DNA of 64,000 nucleotides from Balaenoptera acutorostrata (GCF_949987535.1 NC_080072.1:53822356-53886355); one strand, 5' to 3'. Counted from the first letter of the stretch, positions 24,466 to 38,948 are shown. The notes: generated by a model not told the origin, from the letters alone. Numbers and translations: made by a program.

Positions 24466-24787
24466 TTTTTGTCTTTAAACTAGAATTTATTGGTATACAA
24501 AACTCCATTTCATAGATAAAGTGGCACATCTTTGCAGCTTCTATTGCACCAAGTATTGAAGATTAAAAACACACAAAAAGAAACATTAGGTTTTGAAACC
24601 ACTACAAATAGCCAAGTACAGTACTTTGTTAAATAAAAAATAAAATGGTTCAGAGTAACACAATCTGAGGAAAGAAACATTCTGGAGGAAATGAACTATG
24701 GACATCAGACAATGGTCACATTCCCCCCGTCCAGCTCCACAGATAAGACAAGACTTGCTAAGTCTATGGATCATGACCCCACAGAGG
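24466..24787 (-). pseudogene. Processed retrocopy, minus strand, parent gene not identified
   Basis: Read on the minus strand, a 3'-UTR-like sequence ends CCAATAAATTCTAGTTTAAAGAC and is followed by a short poly(A). It is flanked by a 13-bp direct repeat tccaagtagtttt at 24,453-24,465 and 24,788-24,800. Signal, tail and duplication together show L1-mediated insertion of a truncated mRNA of about 320 bp. I see no convincing coding segment, so only the 3' UTR was probably copied. Confidence 0.8.
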
Positions 24788-24800
24788 TCCAAGTAGTTTT

Positions 24801-25779
<979 letters not shown>

Positions 25780-26129
25780 TTAAAATAAAGGAGAACTTCA
25801 GCAGTGTATTATCCATTATGGTAACGTTCTACTTTGTCAGAGAAAGAAAGTGGATCAGTGGTGTACAGCAGTGTAGCTCAGACTTTGTAAATATGTTTTT
25901 CATTTCCCAAATTAAATAAATAATAGATGTTTTACCTATCATTGTATGGTTGTGGCTAAAGTGAGACAATGAAATAAAGAGCTCAGTGCTGAGCCTGACA
26001 CAAAGCAAACGCCTGATAATTATTTAAAATGAAAATCTGTTTCTCTTACTTCATTCCATTTCACAAAACACTGCATTTTCCCTCCTTCCCTTCATGTACA
26101 CCTATCATGGCATCTCTATGTGACTTAGA

Positions 26130-26285
26130 CATACTTATTTATCTGTATATTGGTCTCCTCACTAGATTGTGAGCAATCTTCAAAAGTAGGAATTGTGTCT
26201 TATTAATTTCTATGCTTAGCACCTGGTACTGGACCAGGAACATAGTGAGTACTTAATACTTATTTGCTGAATGAATGACTACCTT
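26130..26285 (+). repeat. L2 LINE 3' fragment
   Basis: tagattgtgagcaatcttca, then cttagcacctggtactggac and tatttgctgaatgaatgact, the standard L2 3' end, lying in the 603-bp intron between C2CD3 exons 5 and 4. Confidence 0.75.
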
Positions 26286-26377
26286 TAACCTTTTACACAA
26301 CCACAAATGAAAGACGGAAATTATGAGTACACTGGGAGTTAGCAGACAGTCTGACTGGTTTTAGGTGTAGTAATTAC

Positions 26378-26601
26378 CTTGGAGTGGTTGACCTACTGCT
26401 GTTGGCTGCTAACTCTTTTCCATCAATTTTGGTGGTAGGGATCCTCTGAGGCCTTGATGGAACCAGAAACTGAGTATTGCCTGCTTCAGTATATTTTCTG
26501 AATCCTTGTTCAGATAAAAGCACATTTTCTGTCATGTCAGTGGTAGGAAGAGGATTGTAGCTGTCGTAAGTTTCTGACAAAGGCTCCAGGGCAAGTGAGA
26601 C
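26378..26601 (-). CDS. C2CD3: C2CD3 coding exon 4 (residues 162-236)
   Basis: The exon is 224 bp, begins in phase 0 after a TTTCAG acceptor with [15 protein letters not shown], and ends two bases into an Arg codon at a GTAATT donor. Its start completes the last strand of the N-terminal C2-like domain; the rest ([18 protein letters not shown] to [12 protein letters not shown]) is the start of a Ser/Thr-rich, probably disordered linker. Divergence from human, as remembered, is concentrated in the linker around residues 198-220, as expected for relaxed constraint. No disabling change is seen. Confidence 0.95.
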
Positions 26602-26679
26602 CTGAAAGGGACAGGTAATGTATCAGAAGGTTTTTTTTTTTATAGCATTGATTAATTTTAAGACTCTCTAATAGAAATT

Positions 26680-27110
26680 AATGGCCCCATTCCTTATAGG
26701 ATCTAGTTCAGATTCCTGCCTACCTCAGAAGCCTCATCTCTCACTGTGTTCCCCTCCTCCATCTCTCTCTCCTGGATATACCAATTACTTAGAGTTTTCT
26801 AAATGTACCTTATATTTCATTCCCTTATGCCTTCATGTGCAAATTTCCTCCAGCATTACTTCCTCTGTGAAAACTTCTTTGTGTCCAGGCAGACATGTTA
26901 TGGTCACTCCGTTTTTCATGTTTCTACTTACTTTGTATCTATCCATTAATATAAACACCATTTATTGAACACTTCACAATAGGCCAGAAACTGTGCTATG
27001 TTCCTCACATAGAGAAGCTGAAGTGATGATATAACTGTCAGGAAAGTATATTATCCTAATCTGAAGATTAAAAAAAAAAGCAGAGACTTAAAGGAGGTAT
27101 TTGTACTTCC
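26680..27110. repeat. L2-like and MIR-like fragments
   Basis: About 26,690-26,940 resembles L2 3' sequence (tcctccagcattacttcctc). About 26,955-27,100 resembles MIR in reverse (ccatttattgaacacttcac). Confidence 0.45.
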
Positions 27111-28685
27111 AGTTTATTTGTCATCATGATCAGATTATGAATTCCTTGAAGGCATGAACTGTCTTATTCATTTTTCTGTCGACTAATCAGTGTAAGAATA
27201 CACTTAGTGTACAAGTATGCATAATAATGACTAATGGTCTGAAAAATAAAAGAATGATATAGCACCTGTTGCATCCTTATTGCTAGCTATTTGAGAAAAA
27301 TAAGGCCCTAGTTCTATGCTGGGGATGAGGCAGGGTGAAGAGGGAGGAACATTAAGATGAAAAGTAATTACTTGAAGTTTCCTTTATCGTCCAGCTCCTC
27401 TGAATTCAGGCACTCTACTAAAAAGCTTTCCAGGTCTCTGAAAAGCCTGATGGAGAAAAGCCTAATGTAGGAATAAAAAATAAAACAGAGCCTAAAGCAA
27501 AACTTTAGAGAAGAAATTGAAGAATGTACTCCAAAAGAAAAGAAGAGCAGTGTTGAAAGTTCAGTTACAATGACATAGACAGCAGAAGGAATTGTTCAAG
27601 TAGCCAAAGAGAGTCACATAATGATGAATGGCCTAAGACAAAAATGAAAGATTGCAGTTAAATATTTTAAGAAGTCCCTGGGAAGGTCAATGGAATAATT
27701 TATGTGGAGAAACTGCCAAGGCACAGACTCAATAAACACACTTGAGTCTTGATGAGGAGAATTTTGTTCATGAACCAGGTAGCATAAAGTCCTTTAAATC
27801 TATTCATCATTAAGATTTTCTACAAAGACAAATGACCGGAATGCAGTGGGATAAATACTTTGTGCAGTCACTGCTATAAGAGGATCACATAAAATCCTGG
27901 CTGCCCAAATATAAGTGTCAGAAAATCGTCCCTTGCCATTCATCACTTGCCAAAAGACTGCCACTTTATTCTAGAAACAAAGGAGACACTGAGAATAAAG
28001 GCTGCGTCCCTGGCCTTAACAATAACCTGCTGGCTGGCCAGAGTTTTGCTTTTTCCCTAAGCAAATTTGAACTAGTCCCAAAACAACTCAAAGGCCTTTA
28101 CTACCAGTGAGAAAGAAAAGGAAAGTCCAGTTATCTGCCACACCCACCTTACAATCAAAATATAGGTGCTGGCCTAACTCCTTTGTTCAATTAACAAATA
28201 TTTGTTGATACTAGTTCAGTGCCAGGCTCTGTGCTACCTGCCTGGGGCAAAGAGATGAATAAAACATGGAACCTGACCCAAAGGATCAGAGTATCTTGTA
28301 GGGGAATTTAAAAGGAAGTAATTTTAGTATAAAATGGTGAGTTCTGGGATTATCTACTACATTTATAACATCTGATATTGGAGAGAACATATTAGTATGT
28401 CTATTTTTCAGACTTACGCTAGTCAATATAGCATTTTAAAAGATTTCAAAATTATTTAACAGTGATTAAGAAAACAGATTTTATGTAAAAATTTGAATTT
28501 CTGGCTTCTCTTGAAAAATCAGAAGATCCAGCAATGCTGGGTTTCCATCCCATTGTGGCAAAAATTAGCTGGAGTAGACTAGTGGCTTTAGTCAGGGTAT
28601 GTGCTCCAGTTTGCGAAGTCCCCAGCCACGTCCCAACATGAGGTAGAGGGACAACTTCTGTTTATCATCACATTTGATCTGCTAC
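27111..28685. other. C2CD3 intron 4; no gene recognised
   Basis: Mostly unique-looking AT-rich DNA. A short MIR/L2-like piece may lie at 28,190-28,270 (gtgccaggctctgtgctacc). No splice-consistent C2CD3 sequence was found. Confidence 0.4.
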
Positions 28686-28689
28686 ATTA

Positions 28690-29185
28690 AAAAAAAAATT
28701 ATTTAATACAGTAAAATGGACATTTTTGTAAATATACACTTCTATGAATTTTAATCTATGTTTAGATCCATGTAACCACCACCATAATTAAGATATGGAA
28801 CACTTCCATCACCCCCCAAAAACTCCCTTTGTAGTCATGCCCTCTTCTCACCTCTAACCTCTAGCAACAGTTGAATCTGATAAAATTCAATACTCATTTA
28901 TGATCAAATCTCTCAGAAAACTTCGACTTTCTCAATGATAAAGGGCATCTATGAAAAACCTGCATCTAATACATATTTAATAGTGAAAAGACCAAATGCT
29001 TTCCTCTCAAGAACAAGAACAAGGCAAGGCTATCTGCCTGGTTTCATCCAAGGCAAATGGATGAAAATTGTGTAATATCCATACAATGGAACACAACTCT
29101 GCAAAAGGGAATTACTGATACACAAAGTAATACGGATGAATCTCTAAACCTGGCTTCTTTCCGTTGTTCTATTAATATTTCTTTT
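28690..29185. mobile_element. Decayed L1 fragments
   Basis: About 28,700-28,830 is an L1 3' UTR in reverse (catgtaaccaccaccataat). About 28,880-29,180 is plus-strand ORF2 debris (aacaagaacaaggcaaggct, tccatacaatggaacacaac). Confidence 0.6.
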
Positions 29186-29380
29186 TTTTTCCTATTAACA
29201 TTTCTTAACCTAGTTGAGGAGCCAATGGGTGTTCACTGTATGGTTATTTTTATATCTTATACATCTAAGATATTCTTTTGCATATCTATCTCTATTTAAT
29301 AAAAACAAAAAAATTAAATGAAATAAAACACGTAGTGCCTAACATGTGGTAGGCATGCATATAATAAGTGTTGCTAATGG

Positions 29381-29506
29381 GAATTCCCTGGCGGTCGAGT
29401 GGTTAGGACTCCGTGCTCTCACTGCCAAGGGCCTGGGGTTCAATCCCTGGTTGGGGAACTAAGATCCCACAAGCAATGTGGTGTGGCCAAAAAAATAAAA
29501 AATAAA
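29381..29506 (+). mobile_element. Short tRNA-derived SINE
   Basis: Head gaattccctggcggtcgagt, B-box gggttcaatccctggttggg, short A-tail. TSD around tgttgctaa on both sides. Confidence 0.88.
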
Positions 29507-29764
29507 TGTTGCTAAAAAAGTTATCAGCATGAACTCCTTCAATGTTATCCATCTCAAAATGTTTCTCCTCTTTCCCTCCTTGTTGTAATTCCTCCATTCC
29601 AAAGGTAACCCCTATCAGTTGTGTTCTTAATAGAAATTCATTCCCATCTAATTCTCTTCATAACCTTACTTGCTCAATTATCCTCTTCTATTTTCAATAT
29701 CTTTCTTCACTTGCTTTTCTCTTGGTCTACAAAACAAATCAGGTCTCTAATACTCTAAAAAAGG

Positions 29765-29930
29765 CTCAGCAAACTCATTCTGTAAAAGGGCAGAGGGTAA
29801 ATATTTTAGGCTTTATTGCACATTCTTCTTTTTTAAAGTGACCCTTTAAACATATAAAAACCATTTTTAGTTAGAAGGCCAGATTTAGTCCACTGGGCAA
29901 AGTTTGCCAACTCCTCTTCTAAAGTAGCAA
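29765..29930 (+). repeat. hAT-type DNA transposon remnant
   Basis: The ends gcaaactcattctgtaaaag and gcaaagtttgccaactcctc form the inverted ends of the common mammalian non-autonomous hAT family seen again at 50,348. Confidence 0.6.
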
Positions 29931-29984
29931 CAAACTTCTTAATTCTGCTACCCACTATCAATACTTTCCCCTCCAATTCAAGTA

Positions 29985-30215
29985 AATTTGGCATGTCCCT
30001 GTCATGTGCCTAAGTACCATGTTAAGTGCTTTCATATTTTTTTCATATCATTTAATCCCTACAACAATGCTCTAAGGTAAAAGTTATTATCTTCATTTTA
30101 TAAAATAGGATACTGAAGCTCAGAGAGTACAAATGAACACCAGAAATGTTTTCATAACCAGTTTTTCCATGTCCAAGTCTTGTGCTATTTCCATTAGGTC
30201 ACACTACCTCTCCCT
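29985..30215 (-). repeat. MIR SINE
   Basis: Reverse MIR: catttaatccctacaacaat and ttcattttataaaataggat. Confidence 0.7.
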
Positions 30216-30429
30216 CTCTTCGCTGCCATTTATCTGGGAAACAGAAAGAAATCTCTGTTATTTCTACTTCTTCACTGTAATTACTACTTATTTACTTATT
30301 CCATAATCTTTCAAAATCTGACCTCTGTCTCCAAGGCTCTATTAAAACAATTCTCTAAAGAACACAATGACATTTAAATAAAAAACATACAAGTACTATT
30401 GTATCAACTGACATTTAAATAAGGGGGGA

Positions 30430-31045
30430 AAAAAGATGCACCACCTTAGAAAACAGTCCAGTAGTTCCTCAAAGTTAAACATAGTTACCATATGACCACA
30501 ATTCTACGCCTAAGTATACACCCAAGAGAACTGAAAGCATCTGTTCACAAAAAACTTGTATGCAAATGTTCATAGCAGCATTATTCATAAAAGTCAGAAA
30601 GTGGAAACAATCCAAATGTCCATCAACTGAAGAATGGATAAACAACATGTGCTATAATATACCCATACATGGAATATTATTTAGCTATAATAAGGAATAA
30701 AGTACTGATTCATGCTACAACATGGATGAACCTTGAAAACATTATGCCAAGTGAAAGAAGCCAGATACAAAAGGTCACATATTATATTACATCATTTATT
30801 TGAAATGTCCAGAATAGACAATATATAGAGACAGAAGGTAGATTAGTGGTTGCCAGGGGTTGGGGAAAGGTAAAAAGGGGAATGACTACTAATGGGTATA
30901 GTGTTTCTTCTTGGGGTGATAAAATGCTCTGGAATTAGCGTGATGGTTGTACAATATTGTGAATACACTAAAAACTACTGAACTGTATACTTTAAAAGGG
31001 TAAATTTTATGGCATATGAATTATATCTCATTTTTTAATATAGGG
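30430..31045 (+). mobile_element. Old L1M 3' end
   Basis: Plus-strand ORF2 tail (catttgttcataGcagcatt-type blocks, aatgtccatcaactgaagaa, acatggatgaaccttgaaaa) and 3' UTR (actgtatactttaaaagggt). Many changes; no open frame. Confidence 0.85.
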
Positions 31046-31079
31046 AAAAAAACCTACCTAGAATTCTACACTCCAACTG

Positions 31080-32020
31080 TTCTTATTTTCCCTTGTTTTT
31101 TCTTCCCCAGTCATTAATCATATGCATATATGTGGGTATAATTTTAATTCTCTTTTGTCATCAATCCAAAATAATTTTCCATGTTGCTACACAATCATAA
31201 CTGTATAATTTTATCTTTTATGGAAACAAAATATTCCACTAATAGACAATTTAAATATCATTGAATAAACTGTTTTCATTTTTTCAATACTAAAAGTGCA
31301 TTTCCATAACCAGTCCGAAGCATATAACTTTCCTCTCTTTTTATGGTATTTCCTTAATATAAGACCCCAGGGGTAGAATTATTGAGGTAAATGATATATG
31401 ATAATTATTATGGCTCTTGAAACATAATGCCAAACTGTTTTTGCAGGTCTGATGCAAATCTGTACCATTATCAGAAAAGGAGGAGTAAACCAGTCCCATT
31501 TTACCATGAATTACCACCATAAGGTGTCACTATCTTTCAATATATTATAAATAAAAATATGATAAATAGAATATAGAAAATGTTCAGTTCTTTTACTTAG
31601 TTAAATCTATTTCTGAACTTTATTCTCTTCCTTTGACAATTATGTGCTTGTGGTTTTATAATAGGTTCTTACACCTGGTAATGTTATATGTTCTTTCCTC
31701 ATCTTTTTTGAACTGTTTTCTTAAATACCTGCTTAAATTTCTATACATATTTTAGAATACATTTGACAAGGTATAAATTTCTCAAGGATTTGAATATTCA
31801 AAATTCTCTAGGAAGAACTCCCAGAGTCTCCCTCAGAAAGAGACCCTTCTATGTTCTTTCCCACCATCCTGTACATATCTATAGTATATGTGTATCAATA
31901 TCACACTGCGTTCTACTTGTTACTCTCTTCTATTTCCTCCTACCTGACTTTGGAAAACTAACTGAAAGGCCCATCTCTTATCTTTGTATCTTAAGTTAGT
32001 GGCATATAACAGCATATCAA
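31080..32020. other. C2CD3 intron 3; old LINE debris and unique DNA
   Basis: About 31,130-31,530 resembles very decayed reverse L1 ORF2 3' sequence. The rest is not recognised. No exon was found. Confidence 0.4.
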
Positions 32021-32034
32021 AAAAATGTAGGCCA

Positions 32035-32367
32035 GGGCTTCCCTGGTGGCGCAGTGGCTGAGAATCTGCCTGCCAATGCAGGGGACACGGGTTCGAGCCC
32101 TGGTCTGGGAAGATCCCACATGCCACGGAGCAACTGGGCCCGTGAGCCACAACTACTGAGCCTGCGCGTCTGGAGCCTGTGCCCCGCAACGGGAGGGGCC
32201 GCAATAGTGAAAAGGCCCGCGCACCGCGATGAAGAGCGGCCCCCGCACCGCGATGAAGAGTGGCCCCCACTTGCCGCAACTAGAGAAAGCCCTCACACGA
32301 AAACTAAGAGACCCAACACAGTCATAAATAAATAAATAAAATAAATAAATAAAGTATTAAAAAAAAA
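32035..32367 (+). mobile_element. CHR-type SINE, short subfamily with an internal duplication
   Basis: Head gggcttccctggtggcgcag, TSD aaaaaaatgtaggc on both sides. The block ccgcgatgaagagcggcccc is repeated once at about 32,224-32,269. Confidence 0.93.
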
Positions 32368-32966
32368 AATGTAGGCTGAATCAATGAATGAACAATCAAC
32401 AACTGGTTATGGAGATGCAATTCTAATACTGAAAAAAATGAAAACAGTTTATTCAACAATATTAAAATCGTAGTCTATTGACTCATTTAAGATACCACTT
32501 AAATGAGTCAAACAAGCCATTACTGCTTGGCACTATGTTAGGAGCTGTGGGAAAAACAAAGTAAGTAGAAAACACTGTCCTGTCTCCCAGGGAATATAGA
32601 AACTAAAAGGAAGGGAAATTAAAGGGAAACTATAAATAAAAAATTTTGGAGACTATGTAGGATTACAACTGAACAATGATTACGTAATTCATGTTATTCT
32701 GAATTTAATAAAGAGTACAGTGAAAAATGAGTGCAGTAGGAGCTGCGAAGGTCTCTTGGAACTTGAGATGGGCAGCAAAGCACTAAGAGGATATGGATAA
32801 GTGGGAAATAAGTACATGACAGTCTGGGTAAAAACATGAACAAAAGCATGAAGTGGGAATTTGCATGGTATGTGGGAGTCACGTACCTACCCATTCTACA
32901 AACAGACTCAACTATTTGTGCCCCCAAGGTTTTATTCTATGTAGCAGAGAATTATAATATTTTTAC

Positions 32967-33124
32967 CTGGAGTTCTCCAAGTTTCTTAGATGTTGGTGAA
33001 ACAATGGTAAAAAATCCATTGATGTGATGGGTTGGAGAAAGCTGGGCTAGTCCACTGATCTGAACTCTACCAACCGGAAGATGTTCAAGTTTGGTGATTA
33101 CTTCCAGCACCAGCACAGCCATAT
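32967..33124 (-). CDS. C2CD3: C2CD3 coding exon 3 (residues 109-161)
   Basis: This exon is 158 bp. Its two first bases finish the Asp codon opened by exon 2, followed by 52 codons reading [20 protein letters not shown] to SKKLGELQ, ending exactly on a codon at a GTAAAA donor. The acceptor reads TTAG. The hydrophobic strand MAVLVLEVI and the VGRVQI segment are the beta-strand core of the N-terminal C2-like domain. The human protein differs at a few conservative sites as I remember it. The short open frames around it miss it because the exon's own ATG lies near its start; identification rests on protein similarity plus splice phase. Confidence 0.94.
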
Positions 33125-33844
33125 CTAATCAGAAACAATTACAACATAGGCAGACAGTTTTCATTTACTTTTTTTTTTGGAAGTGGGAAGAGGAATATAC
33201 ATTACAAAATTTTTTTACTTAAAAAAAATCATTTTATTTTCAAATAAACTATGCACTTACCATATCATTCAGGGGGTGGGGAAGAGTGAACCCAAGATCA
33301 ATAGAACAACAAAGTTTTAGAGAAGAGCAATGACAAATACCTCAAATGGAGAAAAAAATTACATAAAAATATTTAGAATATCAAGTATTTGATAAGGAAA
33401 ATACCTTTAAGAGAGTATATATATATTTTTTACATATTTGGCAAGGACTCAGACTTTAGTTTTGAAATAAAAAAGCAACAATAAAAAAGTTCTCAGTTTT
33501 TAAATTCTCACCATTTCCAGTTTTGAACTGGACAAAGGGCTTCTCTTGTATAGATGCATGGGTTGGCCCCTGCCTCTCAGGAGTATTTTACTGCTTATTT
33601 CTCAATAATATCTGGAACACTGAAAGGTCGAGAGCACTTAGAACTAAAAGGAATGGAAATAAACTCCTTAACTGTATTCATCAATTGGTTGCTTAGACTT
33701 AACACCTTCATGGTCCTAATTTACAGCAGGAGAAATAAAATGCATGCATATGCAATCTGAGATTATTTCAGGACAGTGTAACTTCTGAATATTTTCTTAC
33801 CAAAGTTGAGAAAGTGGTTCACTTTCACCCTTTGTTCAATGCTG

Positions 33845-34165
33845 TAGTGAAAGGAGTACTGGATTTACAATTAGAAGATTTGTGATTGTGTTGTGGCTCC
33901 AACATTCACAAGCTACTTCTGTGTGAGCCACAGCTGTCTATAAAATAGGCATCATAATAACTATATCATGGCTGTGTGAGGAATGGGAGTATTGCAAGTA
34001 AAACACATAGCACAGTATCCTCTTACATGGCAGTTGCTTAATGGTTGTTATATGACTTTAGGCAACTTACTTAACATATCACCGTCCCCGTCTTACCTAA
34101 TCGTGCAAGTTCTCTGAAAATTCTATGAGCGAATAGGTGTAAAAGTGCTTTGTAGACTATAAAAT
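33845..34165 (+). repeat. MIR-like sequence
   Basis: ggatttacaattagaagatt, gtctataaaataggcatcat and a second acttaggcaacttacttaac-type piece suggest one or two overlapping MIR copies. Confidence 0.45.
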
Positions 34166-34339
34166 AACGTGCATATATAGAATAAGGGACATGTACCAAC
34201 ATTTGTTGGTTATTTACTAACAGCCAGGCTCACCCGTGTCTCATTTATTTTCTTAATGAAATATCTATGTGTATCTTTTAAAAGTTCTTATCACTTTCTA
34301 CCTACTATTGTAACTAAACTTCTTTGTGCACTTAGTTAG

Positions 34340-34455
34340 AATTAGATACCATTCTGATTAAATTTTTTGATTCATTTTTGTAATCTCCACAGTGTCTAGC
34401 ACAACGTCTAGCACATGTTAAGTGTTCAATACATATTTTTTGAATAACTGAATTT
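34340..34455 (+). repeat. L2 3' fragment
   Basis: cacagtgtctagcacaacgt and gttaagtgttcaatacatat. Confidence 0.6.
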
Positions 34456-34894
34456 TTTTTCTTTATATTTTGATGTCTTCAAAATTTTCTTCTTGAAAGA
34501 ATGAAAACTTAAGGACAAGTTAATCTTTAATTCACCTCTGGCTCTCTGGTATTCTTAGCCCAACAATATTTACATGATAAATGCTTAATTTTTACTGACT
34601 TGAACTGAATTGGTTTGATAAGTCCACCATCCAAAATGTGTTTATATGAAAACTTGACCTGAATAGAGAAATAACACAGTACATTTAGAATGCTTTCCTT
34701 TAACAGAAATGAAGAAATTTTGGCTCCTGGTTCCAGTAGAGGGATCCTCCCTTCTCTGAAAACCTGTACTATTAACTCACTAAACCACTCAGTTGGTATT
34801 TAGGATGTATTATCTTGTATTATTGGTAAATTTTATATCTATATCATCTTTCCTTGAGCATAATGTAAGTCCCAGAGTAGAGACTACAGTTATT

Positions 34895-35998
<1,104 letters not shown>

Positions 35999-36309
35999 CT
36001 ACAGAGAGAAGGCTTATTCTATTTATTCTAATACATGAGAAGTAACTAGCAAACCAGACCACAGAATAACCTATCTGGTCACTTAAGCCACCCTGACAAC
36101 TAGTTAGTATTCAGGATTTGATTCAGGTAATTGTAAGTAAAGAACATACCAACTTAAGACACGCTAACACAAACTCCTCCTTAACTGAAAGATATTAAAT
36201 GAAAAATACAAATACAATGATACAGTATACAGGTTTAAAAAAATCTATGAAGTAGTTGAAATTTTTCTTCCAAGTACTGTTATTCTGATTATTGCAATGT
36301 CTACAGTTT

Positions 36310-36607
36310 TTTGTTTTTGTTTTTAAATTAATTAATTTATTTTTGGCTGTGTTGGGTCTTCGTTTCTGTGCGAGGGCTTTCTCTAGTTGCGGCAAGCGGG
36401 GGCCACTCTTCATCGCGGTGTGCGGGCCTCTCACTATGGTGGCCTCTCTTATTGCGGAGCACAGGCTCCAGACGCGCAGGCTCAGTAATTGTGGCTCACG
36501 GGCCTAGTTACTCTGCGGCATGTGGGATCTTCCCAGACCAGGGCTCGAACCCGTGTCCCCTGCATTAGCAGGCAGATTCTCAACCACTGCGCCACCAGGG
36601 AAGCCCC
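36310..36607 (-). mobile_element. CHR-type SINE, short subfamily
   Basis: Reverse head at the right; TSD acagtttt on both sides. Lies in C2CD3 intron 1 in the same orientation as the gene. Confidence 0.92.
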
Positions 36608-38044
36608 ACAGTTTTGAAGATATGTTATCTTTACCTAATTCTCTTACTTTAAAACCATCACTAAACATAAAACAGCAACAACTCCTGTCAATCAGTTCTC
36701 AAATGAAGTCTACACCTTACAGCTCAGCACTTCAAGAAAGACCACCTTAAACTGTGTCTTTTCTTCCTGCCGATATCACACAATGAGGACAGAAACTATC
36801 ATCTTCAGATTATGCCATTATCTTTTAGCACAGTGCTGGGTTCATAATATTTATGGCTTTTAGACAGATAATAAAATGTAAATGAGGCAATTAATCATGG
36901 CTTTCTATAAAGCTTTCCTTTAATGACCCTGATTGTCTTCTATTCACGGTATCTTCTAACCATGACTTAGAGGAGATTTAAGAAGTCATTCCAATATTAC
37001 ACACACCTTTCTACTCCTCTCACTTTTCCCTGGGGAGTGGTCATGCCTCACAAGAAAAAAATATACTGGAGTCTATCAGATCAGGAATTTCTATAACTAA
37101 TTCTTTGGATTTCTAAAGTGAATAGCCTCTCTGCTTTCTTTAGTGAAGAAAAGACCCACCATAATCTTTATGGATAACTAGTTTCAATACAAAAATTTCA
37201 CACAGGTGTGTACATGAGTATTACTGTATATGCATGTGGTATAATGAGAAGGACATTCTTACGTTATTTCTATTTTGATTTTCCTCCTATCAACCAAATA
37301 TGCTTGACTGGTTTGACATAGGCAGCACCAGCACTGAACACTTCCACACTTCTGTTTCATATCCTCCCATCATTCCTGGAAGGAAAGGCATTGCCTCAAA
37401 ACTGCCTTAGTTATCTTTAAACAGTTTGGATAAGGTTTATTCCCAGAGTGCACCCTTAGTCCTCAATCCAATGGCCTAATGCACTATCATTATTCCTAAT
37501 ACCTCTTTGCCTATACTATAAAATGCAGTCACCCAGTTTTTGTTTTGTTTTGAGGCAGCCCTGTAGAGATTCCATTTCATTTCATGATCTGCCCTGGGTT
37601 CCCAGGGTGACTGTTCTTGCTGCAGCTCACATTTCCCTGGTCTCTTCATAAGCTTGCTTCTTTTTGAGCAGACTAACCTGATGAGATCCTCTTGCTACAC
37701 ACTCTTCCATCATCTCAAATCCTTCAGAGATCTTCATGCCCTAACCCCCGCCACCCCACTCCAACCCTACCACACCGTCACTCCGCAGTCTTTCTTCCTC
37801 TCTCCTCCATAACTATCTTTTCCCTACTCCCACCTGTAGCCCTTCATTATTCATGACTGTCTCACGCTTCAGTCATTCAATTAACATTTACTAAGTCCTG
37901 CTTCGTGTTAGCTCTTGGGGATTCAGTAATGTGTAAAACGTGATCCCTGCCTATTAGGATTATTGACATACTCTCCAACTTATTTTTCTTCCAGTTCTAT
38001 GTGGACCTGCAAAGCTATACCTCCCCCCTCCCATCCCCACACAT
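36608..38044. other. C2CD3 intron 1; nothing certain
   Basis: Unique-looking AT-rich sequence with possible L2 bits near 36,820 and 37,850-37,960. No exon or RNA gene recognised. Confidence 0.45.
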
Positions 38045-38049
38045 TTAAC

Positions 38050-38315
38050 TTTTATCAAAAACACCCCTAAGTCATGGGGATTTAAAGTACAGCACAGTGA
38101 CTATAGTTAATGATAGTGTACTGTATACTTGAAAGTTGCTGTAAAGTAGATCTTAAAAGTTCTCTTCACAAGAAAAAAAAAATGTTTGTAACTATGTATG
38201 GTGATGGATGCTAATTAGACATGTGGTAATCATTTCGAAATATATACAAACATTATGTTGTACACCTGAAACTAACATAATGTTATATGTCAATTATACC
38301 TCAATTTTTAAAAAG
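38050..38315 (+). mobile_element. L1 3' UTR fragment
   Basis: gtgactatagttaatgatag, then tgtacacctgaaactaacat and ttatacctcaatttttaaaa, an L1MA/B-like 3' end. It lies about 300 bp from C2CD3 exon 1. Confidence 0.85.
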
Positions 38316-38627
38316 TAAAACCAAAACATTCCTACAGTTTTTTTGTTCCCTTCCTCTGGAAGGGTCCCCTTTTAGCCCTCACTTCGTCCCATTTATTCAC
38401 TCACTTTGCCCCCTACTCCAGCCCCTATATCCTTTCCATTCGCGGGAGGGCCAATTGCCCTCTCTTTTAACCTTCCGATTCCCTGGTTATTCTCCCTCCT
38501 CAATCCCTTTTTTTTTTTTTTTTTCTTTTAACAGGCGGCTGTGGGAGGTCTCCCTAAAATGCTTCGCGCCCTGCTCCCCCAACTCCGCCCAACTCCGCTT
38601 TCTTCAACCTTGGGTCGCTCATATTAC

Positions 38628-38682
38628 CTCTCTTCTGGCGGCTACCGCCGCCCACAGGCCCCTGGGCTTTCCGTTGTTTCAT
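38628..38682 (-). CDS. C2CD3: C2CD3 coding exon 1 (start codon, residues 1-18 and first base of codon 19)
   Basis: C2CD3 is a large protein of the distal end of centrioles, needed for centriole elongation, distal appendage assembly and cilium formation, and so for Hedgehog signalling. Read on the minus strand, this exon begins ATGAAACAACGG and encodes MKQRKAQGPVGGGSRQKR plus the first base of a glycine codon, then meets a GTAATA splice donor. It resembles the short basic N-terminus I remember for human C2CD3, with small differences in the Gly/Ser-rich part. The start codon has a purine at -3. Exon 2 supplies the other two glycine bases (phase 1), which supports both boundaries. It lies inside the CpG-rich promoter, 616 bp from the divergent PPME1 start. 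The 5' UTR and transcription start cannot be fixed from sequence alone. Confidence 0.92.
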
Positions 38683-38885
38683 GACGAGCCCCAGCTCTTC
38701 ACCAACTCAACTCCGGGCCCAGCACCTAAGCCGTAGCCTCCAGCCATCCCTGCCCACGGCGCTGGCGTTCCCCGGCAACCGGCGCCGCTGGGCAGCTTGG
38801 GAGGCAGGAAGAAAGCGATTCTTCCTTTAACAGCCTCTAGGAAGCCATGGGAAAGGGAGGCGCCAAGACTCCTTCCCACCAATAG

Positions 38886-38904
38886 ACTACAACACCCAGG
38901 ATGC
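38886..38904 (+). promoter_or_regulatory. ZNF143/THAP11-like element 1
   Basis: The sequence actacaacacccaggatgc matches the well-known ACTACAANTCCCAGNATGC promoter motif (SBS, bound by ZNF143 with THAP11) at nearly every fixed position. It is the best match of three in this promoter. Binding is inferred, not shown. Confidence 0.7.
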
Positions 38905-38948
38905 TTTGCTACACTACCTCTGCGGGGTTGGACGCGGTCGCCTCCAGC

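Noticed and set aside
38287..38736. 149-codon plus-strand frame in the promoter region
   Set aside because: It crosses C2CD3 exon 1 in antisense and is explained by GC-rich DNA with few stops.
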